Shown in pieces: positions 57,985-64,000 of a stretch of 64,000 bases of DNA (the first letter of the stretch is position 1; each line of letters starts with the position of its first letter). This DNA comes from Shewanella zhangzhouensis (lineage in GTDB: Bacteria; Pseudomonadota; Gammaproteobacteria; Enterobacterales; Shewanellaceae): positions 2,602,501 through 2,666,500 of the forward strand of contig NZ_CP080414.1 in the NCBI RefSeq assembly GCF_019457615.1, in the 5' to 3' direction. The notes under the pieces are model-generated. The model was not told the origin of the DNA. It saw nothing but the letters and a program-made list of their open reading frames with translations, and did not search any database. The translations under genes and the position numbers were made by a program.

Positions 57985-58806
57985 GTGTCGTCCCCTTCCC
58001 GCGCCAATAAACCCTCGGCCAAGCGCCCTGCCCGCAGCCCATCAAATCGGCAACCGCAGGGCGAGAAAAAAGGCGTTGCAAACACCCGTAGCCAGCAGGC
58101 AAACGCCAAAAACCGTAAAGCATATAGTCCCAAAGGGCCCGGCAGCTCAAAGCGGCCAACTGAGAAAGCTGCAGAACGGGCAAGCGCCAGGCCTAGGCCG
58201 CGCAGACCGGCTGTCACCAAGGTGGTGCTCTTCAATAAGCCCTTCGATGTGTTGTGCCAGTTCACCGACGAAGCCGGCAGACAAACCCTGAAAGACTTTA
58301 TTCCCTTGCCCGGCGTCTATGCCGCAGGCAGACTTGACAGAGACAGTGAAGGCCTGTTGCTGCTCACCAATGATGGTCAGTTGCAATCCCGTCTTACCGA
58401 GCCCAAAAAGCAAACCTACAAAACCTATTGGGTGCAGGTCGAAGGCGTTCCCGATGAGTCGGCGCTGGATAAACTGCGAGAGGGCGTTGAGCTTAAAGAC
58501 GGCCCTACTCTGCCTGCCAGAGTACGCCGCATCGAGCAGCCTCACATTTGGCCGCGCAATCCGCCGGTGCGGGAGCGAAAAAGTATTTCCGACTGCTGGC
58601 TTGAAATTCAGATTTGCGAAGGCCGCAACCGCCAGGTAAGGCGCATGACCGCTCACATCGGCTTTCCCACACTCAGGCTGGTGCGCGCCGCCATCGGTGA
58701 GATAAGCCTTGGGCAACTCGGCAGCGGCGAGTACCGGGAGCTTAGTGGGGATGAGATAAGCGGCCTCATAACCGCCCTTGGCACGACACGCGACTTTTAC
58801 AAGTAA
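57985..58806 (+). CDS. rluE: 23S rRNA pseudouridine synthase RluE
   Basis: This 273-residue RsuA-family synthase modifies 23S rRNA. The catalytic Asp is in [28 protein letters not shown] and [20 protein letters not shown] are conserved. The N-terminal 75 residues are basic and low-complexity (many Arg, Lys, Pro, Ser), an extension absent from E. coli RluE and probably a flexible RNA-binding tail. The start is GTG 57985 with AAGGA 12 bases away, and the extension means an internal start cannot be fully excluded. nudJ follows after 9 bases. Confidence 0.88.
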   Translation: MSSPSRANKPSAKRPARSPSNRQPQGEKKGVANTRSQQANAKNRKAYSPKGPGSSKRPTEKAAERASARPRPRRPAVTKVVLFNKPFDVLCQFTDEAGRQTLKDFIPLPGVYAAGRLDRDSEGLLLLTNDGQLQSRLTEPKKQTYKTYWVQVEGVPDESALDKLREGVELKDGPTLPARVRRIEQPHIWPRNPPVRERKSISDCWLEIQICEGRNRQVRRMTAHIGFPTLRLVRAAIGEISLGQLGSGEYRELSGDEISGLITALGTTRDFYK

Positions 58807-58815
58807 GGGAGCCCG

Positions 58816-59286
58816 ATGGAGCGCTACAAACCCAATGTCACCGTTGCCTGCATTGTGCACTGCGGTGGCAAGTTTTTGATGGTAGAGGAAATCATCGACG
58901 GCAAGTCGGTGTTTAACCAACCTGCCGGACACCTTGAGGCGGGCGAATCCCTGATTGACGCCTGTAAGCGAGAGCTGTGGGAAGAAACCGGCATCAAGGC
59001 CGAGCCCTCACGCCTTGTGGGCATTTATCAGTTCAGCGCCAGTGCCGAGCTTGCGTTTTTGCGCTTCACCTTTGTCTGTGAGCTCGATGAACTAATGCAA
59101 ACTGAGCCACAGGATGGGGCTATCCATGCCCTGCACTGGCTTACCCCGGCCGAGATTAACGACAGCCGCCACCTTCGAAGCCAACTGGTCAGTCGCTGCA
59201 TCGACGACTATCTGGCCGGCAAAGGCACAGAACTCTGCATCCTCGACAGCGAACTTCTTTCCATAGCCGCTAGTAGCAATCCGTGA
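58816..59286 (+). CDS. nudJ: Nudix phosphatase NudJ
   Basis: This 156-residue Nudix hydrolase has the full box GHLEAGESLIDACKRELWEE, completed by TGI. MERYKPNVTVACIVHCGGKF and the position between rluE and mnmA match NudJ, which hydrolyses nucleoside di- and triphosphates and HMP-PP. AGGGAG lies 5 bases before the ATG. Confidence 0.92.
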   Translation: MERYKPNVTVACIVHCGGKFLMVEEIIDGKSVFNQPAGHLEAGESLIDACKRELWEETGIKAEPSRLVGIYQFSASAELAFLRFTFVCELDELMQTEPQDGAIHALHWLTPAEINDSRHLRSQLVSRCIDDYLAGKGTELCILDSELLSIAASSNP

Positions 59287-59467
59287 TAGAATACGCCCCC
59301 GAAAAAACGCCGCTGTTTCGATGCCGAACAGATAAACAACAGGTACTGATTCAAGCCTTGCTTAGCCATTGTTTTATCTAAGTTTTGACTGCGATTTCCC
59401 TCGTTTAATTTGCAGCAAATGCCATTGGCAGCGGTGATTGGTTACTCGAAAGGATCATTTTCAACGT

Positions 59468-60601
59468 ATGACGTCAACTACAGCTTCTCCCGCTGAAATC
59501 GCTGCCAACAGCAGCAAAAAAGTCATTGTCGGCATGTCCGGCGGTGTGGACTCTTCTGTCTCTGCTTACCTGCTGAAACAACAGGGGTATCAGGTTGAAG
59601 GCCTGTTCATGAAAAACTGGGAAGAAGACGACACCGACGAATACTGCGCCGCCGCTGAGGATCTGAAAGACGCTCAGGCCGTGTGCGATAAGCTCGGCAT
59701 TAAGCTGCACACAGTCAACTTTGCCGCCGAGTATTGGGATAACGTGTTTGAGTACTTCCTCGCCGAATACAAGGCAGGCCGTACCCCGAATCCCGACATC
59801 ATGTGCAACAAGGAAATCAAATTCAAAGCCTTCCTTGAATTTGCCGACGATATCCTCGATGCCGACTACATCGCCATGGGCCACTATGTGCGCCGCCGCG
59901 ACACCGATGGCAAAACTGAAATGCTGCGCGGCATCGATGGCAATAAAGATCAGAGCTACTTTTTGTACACCTTGAGCCACGAGCAGGTTGCCCGCAGCCT
60001 GTTCCCCGTTGGCGAGCTTGAAAAGCCGGAAGTGCGCCGCATTGCCGAAGAGCAGGGCCTTATCACCCACGATAAGAAAGACTCCACCGGCATCTGCTTT
60101 ATTGGTGAGCGTAAGTTCAAAGACTTTCTCGCCACCTACCTGCCCGCCCAGCCCGGCAACATCGAAACCCCGGAAGGCGACGTCATTGGCCGCCATGAAG
60201 GCTTGATGTATCACACCCTTGGCCAGCGCAAAGGCCTTGGCATTGGCGGCATGAAAAATTCAAACGACGACCCCTGGTATGTGGTTGATAAAGACATGGC
60301 CCGTAACGTGTTGGTGGTGGCCCAGGGCCATGATCACCCGCGGCTGATGTCAAAGGGTATGTTGGTTAACCAGCTGCATTGGGTTGACCGTACTGGCCCT
60401 GCTGATGGCGCAAGCATCAGCGTAAAAACCCGCTATCGCCAGCAGGATATCCCCTGCACAGTGAAGATTATCGACGAGCAAACCATTGAAGTGCTGTTCG
60501 ATGAGCCTGTGGCCGCCGTTACCCCCGGGCAGTCGGCGGTGTTCTACGATGGCGAAGTCTGCCTTGGCGGCGGCATCATCGACACCCTGATTAAGGACTG
60601 A
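59468..60601 (+). CDS. mnmA: tRNA 2-thiouridylase MnmA
   Basis: This 377-residue enzyme thiolates U34 of tRNA for Lys, Glu and Gln. The PP-loop is [18 protein letters not shown]; the catalytic cysteines lie in [12 protein letters not shown] and [12 protein letters not shown] start at ATG 59468; a TTG at 59438 would add 10 residues and has no better ribosome site. The N-terminus has about 15 residues before the PP-loop. hflD follows after 3 bases. Confidence 0.95.
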   Translation: MTSTTASPAEIAANSSKKVIVGMSGGVDSSVSAYLLKQQGYQVEGLFMKNWEEDDTDEYCAAAEDLKDAQAVCDKLGIKLHTVNFAAEYWDNVFEYFLAEYKAGRTPNPDIMCNKEIKFKAFLEFADDILDADYIAMGHYVRRRDTDGKTEMLRGIDGNKDQSYFLYTLSHEQVARSLFPVGELEKPEVRRIAEEQGLITHDKKDSTGICFIGERKFKDFLATYLPAQPGNIETPEGDVIGRHEGLMYHTLGQRKGLGIGGMKNSNDDPWYVVDKDMARNVLVVAQGHDHPRLMSKGMLVNQLHWVDRTGPADGASISVKTRYRQQDIPCTVKIIDEQTIEVLFDEPVAAVTPGQSAVFYDGEVCLGGGIIDTLIKD

Positions 60602-60604
60602 GCC

Positions 60605-61219
60605 ATGAGCCAAATGCAAGCACGCACCATGGCCTTTGCCGGTATCTTGCAGGCGCTCGCCCAGGTACAATACATCGCCCGCCATGGTGACAGCGACACT
60701 GACGCCATGGCCGCCAGCTTCAATACGATTCTGGTGACCAATCCTGAACAGCCCGAAGACGTCTACGCCGACAAAGATCAGCTCAGAGTGGGCTATAAAT
60801 GGATTTTGAATCAGCTCGGCGACGGCGAAAGCAAAGACGTGGAAATGACCCGTTATCTGGTGGGTCTTCTTGCACTGGAGCGCAAGCTGTCCCGCAGCAA
60901 TGCTGCCCTTGGTATGCTCTCCGAGCGTATTAACCAAATTCATCGCCAGCTCAATCACTTTGCCATTACAGACGAGCAGGTGATTGCCAATCTGGCCAGT
61001 ATTTACAGCGATATCATCAGTAACCTTGGCCCCAAGCTGCAAATTACCGGCAATCCCAATGTACTGCAGCGCCCCTTGGTTCAGCAAAAGATCCGTGCCC
61101 TGCTGCTGGCCGCCATGCGCAGTGCCGTGCTGTGGCGACAGCTCGGTGGCAAACGCCGTCATCTGGTATTTGCCCGCAAGGCCATCGTTGATACTGCAAA
61201 GAAAAATCTTACCCTATAG
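60605..61219 (+). CDS. hflD: HflD, lysogenisation regulator homologue
   Basis: This 204-residue, mostly helical, membrane-associated protein matches HflD ([40 protein letters not shown]). In E. coli it binds lambda CII; its native role is unclear. Position between mnmA and purB is the conserved one. Confidence 0.92.
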   Translation: MSQMQARTMAFAGILQALAQVQYIARHGDSDTDAMAASFNTILVTNPEQPEDVYADKDQLRVGYKWILNQLGDGESKDVEMTRYLVGLLALERKLSRSNAALGMLSERINQIHRQLNHFAITDEQVIANLASIYSDIISNLGPKLQITGNPNVLQRPLVQQKIRALLLAAMRSAVLWRQLGGKRRHLVFARKAIVDTAKKNLTL

Positions 61220-62623
<1,404 letters not shown>

Positions 62624-62638
62624 TCCACTTTAATGGAG

Positions 62639-62669
62639 AGGCGGCAAGGGAAACCAAGCCGCCTTTTTT
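62639..62669 (+). terminator. Terminator of purB
   Basis: AGGCGGC / GCCGCCT with a 12-base loop is followed by TTTTTTAA. The last T is 6 bases before the roxA ATG. Confidence 0.75.
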
Positions 62670-62675
62670 AACACT

Positions 62676-63794
62676 ATGTATAAGCTCAATTTCGATATTC
62701 AGGCGTTTCTCGCCAATGACTGGCAACAGGCCCCAAAAGTATTCAAAGGCGCATTCCCTGACTTTGAAGACCCTATTGCCGCTGACGAACTCGCGGGCCT
62801 GGCCTGTGAAGAGGAAGTGTCCAGCCGCGTGGTTGTCACCAAGGGTAACGACTGGGACGTGATTTCCGGCCCATTCGAAGACTACGACAGGTTTGGTGAG
62901 ACCCATTGGCAGCTCTTGGTGCAGGCCGTAAACCACTGGTACCCGGAATCCCAACCGCTGGTGGAAGCCTTTCGCTTTTTGCCGGACTGGCGCTTTGATG
63001 ACCTGATGGTGTCTTTCGCCACTCCGCAGGGCGGCGTGGGACCTCACATCGACAATTACGATGTGTTCATCATTCAAGGCGAAGGGCAGCGCCGCTGGAC
63101 CGTTGGCCCCAAGGGCAACTACCAGCGTCGCGGTGGTGTAACGACCTCTCCCCTGATTGAAGACTTTGAGCCCATTATCGATGTGGTGCTGGAAAAAGGT
63201 GATGTGCTTTATATCCCGCCCGGCTTCCCCCATCAGGGTGAAACCCTGACTCTGGCACTCTCTTATTCCATGGGTTATCGCGCCCCCAGCCAGCAGGAGC
63301 TTGCGGGACAAATTGCCGATCAACTGATGGATGAAGACAAGGGGCACAAGCGCTTTATCGCCGTGGATGGCGCTGCGAGCCACGGCACTGTGAGCCTGGC
63401 TGAGCAGCAAGGCATTATGCAGCTTATCCGCGACCTGTGTGATGACGCCGATAACGTCGTGAAGGTGCTCGGTAAACTCTTAAGCCAGAACCGCTTCGAC
63501 CTGGATATCCAGGAAGATGAAAGCATCGATGCCGACGCCCTGGTTGAGGCTCTGGACGATGGGGCTGTGCTGATGCGAATTGGCGGCCTTAAGGTGCTCA
63601 AAATGGAAGGCGACAGCCAGGCAAGGCTCTTTGTGGCGGGCGAGAGTGTGATAATTGAAGGCGCTTCGGAAGAAGAGCTCATCGAGGTATCCAACTCAGT
63701 CATCGTTAACGCTGAGCTGGCGCTGCTGCCACACTGGCAGGGCTTTTTTGTACAGATGCTGCAAAAAGGCTATTTTTATCTCGGCGAAGACTGA
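62676..63794 (+). CDS. roxA: Ribosomal protein L16 arginine hydroxylase RoxA (YcfD)
   Basis: This 372-residue JmjC/cupin oxygenase hydroxylates an arginine of L16 using Fe(II) and 2-oxoglutarate. Iron ligands are the H-x-D of GPHIDNYDVFIIQGEGQRRW and the His of YIPPGFPHQGETL. The C-terminal winged-helix dimerisation part is intact. The N-terminus MYKLNFDIQAFLANDWQQAP aligns with E. coli YcfD, so the start is secure. No ribosome site precedes it and the purB terminator ends just upstream. Confidence 0.94.
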   Translation: MYKLNFDIQAFLANDWQQAPKVFKGAFPDFEDPIAADELAGLACEEEVSSRVVVTKGNDWDVISGPFEDYDRFGETHWQLLVQAVNHWYPESQPLVEAFRFLPDWRFDDLMVSFATPQGGVGPHIDNYDVFIIQGEGQRRWTVGPKGNYQRRGGVTTSPLIEDFEPIIDVVLEKGDVLYIPPGFPHQGETLTLALSYSMGYRAPSQQELAGQIADQLMDEDKGHKRFIAVDGAASHGTVSLAEQQGIMQLIRDLCDDADNVVKVLGKLLSQNRFDLDIQEDESIDADALVEALDDGAVLMRIGGLKVLKMEGDSQARLFVAGESVIIEGASEEELIEVSNSVIVNAELALLPHWQGFFVQMLQKGYFYLGED

Positions 63795-63854
63795 CTGCCT
63801 GACGGAACCTTGTCGACTCTGTAAACAGTTTCGCGACGACTCAGCCAACTAATC

Positions 63855-63880
63855 AAAAAGGCACCTTAAGGTGCCTTTTC
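63855..63880. terminator. Bidirectional terminator
   Basis: AAAAAGGCACC / GGTGCCTTTT with a 4-base loop lies after roxA and before the end of the convergent gene. Confidence 0.82.
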
Positions 63881-63918
63881 TGTTTCTGAGGTTGCTGCAC
63901 TGGCTGGCAGTTTCAGGC

Positions 63919-64000
63919 TTAGCCCCAGAGTTTGTCATCCTGCTGGATTTGATACAGGCTCTGGGCGCGGGAAATCAGCATGTTGGCAAACTTGGCCTGT
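63919..64000 (-). CDS. Partial CDS, C-terminal 27 codons of an unidentified gene
   Basis: On the minus strand an open frame enters from the window edge and ends at TAA (63921-63919), reading AKFANMLISRAQSLYQIQQ and then DDKLWG. The codon pattern and a terminator 40 bases downstream support a real gene end. The protein cannot be identified. Confidence 0.5.
   Translation of the reverse strand, partial: QAKFANMLISRAQSLYQIQQDDKLWG

Overview
The window looks like a chromosomal segment of a Shewanella-type marine gammaproteobacterium, possibly close to S. amazonensis. The grounds are the blocks pabC-mltG-tmk-holB-pilZ-tatD, aat-bpt-infA beside clpS-clpA, rluE/nudJ/mnmA/hflD/purB/roxA, ppk-ppx and ilvIH, together with a monomeric NADP isocitrate dehydrogenase, a large TonB-dependent receptor paired with a secreted peptidase, and moderately high GC. 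The assignment is inferred from gene order and protein resemblance; no database was searched. I saw no prophage, insertion sequence, CRISPR array, rRNA or tRNA.

Layout. 1-5.3 kb: the end of a sensor kinase, a secreted DUF2785-like protein, metC, and an operon of a YegD-type Hsp70 with a CreA-like lipoprotein. 5.4-9.3 kb: ppk-ppx behind a good Pho box. 9.7-15.2 kb: a tiny membrane protein, a SulP permease, a divergent LysE exporter/MocR regulator pair and a Bcr-type efflux pump. 15.6-20.3 kb: ilvIH, ibpA with a sigma-32 promoter and a ROSE-type RNA thermometer, and a UshA-like nucleotidase lipoprotein. 20.6-30.7 kb: an esterase, a small-molecule kinase, a TonB receptor divergent from an S9 peptidase, slyD, an orphan WYL regulator and a lytic transglycosylase. 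30.7-36.3 kb: two small unknowns, cheV, then a stress cluster (lipocalin, methyltransferase, Lon-N-domain protein, ECF sigma factor and ChrR anti-sigma). 36.4-46.3 kb: an SpmA-SpmB fusion, rsmF, and the long minus-strand run mrp-udk-dcd-pabC-mltG-tmk-holB-pilZ-tatD. 46.4-57.7 kb: metG, a Nif3-like protein, an Ala/Lys/Pro-rich protein, a glycine-zipper protein, aat-bpt-infA, clpS-clpA, cspD and icd. 58-64 kb: rluE, nudJ, mnmA, hflD, purB, roxA and the last codons of one more gene.

How genes work together. The best regulatory signal is in the sigma-E/ChrR cluster. The box TGATCC-N16-CGTAA stands in front of both the rpoE-chrR operon and the upstream Lon-N-domain gene, and a weaker copy (TGATCT-N15-CGTAT) stands in front of the lipocalin gene. 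These define a small local singlet-oxygen-type regulon, and the Lon-N-domain protein may be an undescribed member. Aat, Bpt and ClpS-ClpA form a compact N-degron module of taggers, adaptor and unfoldase. The TonB receptor and S9 peptidase share a divergent region with two palindromes and probably form a peptide-use unit. The WYL protein resembles regulators of defence systems but sits among housekeeping genes.
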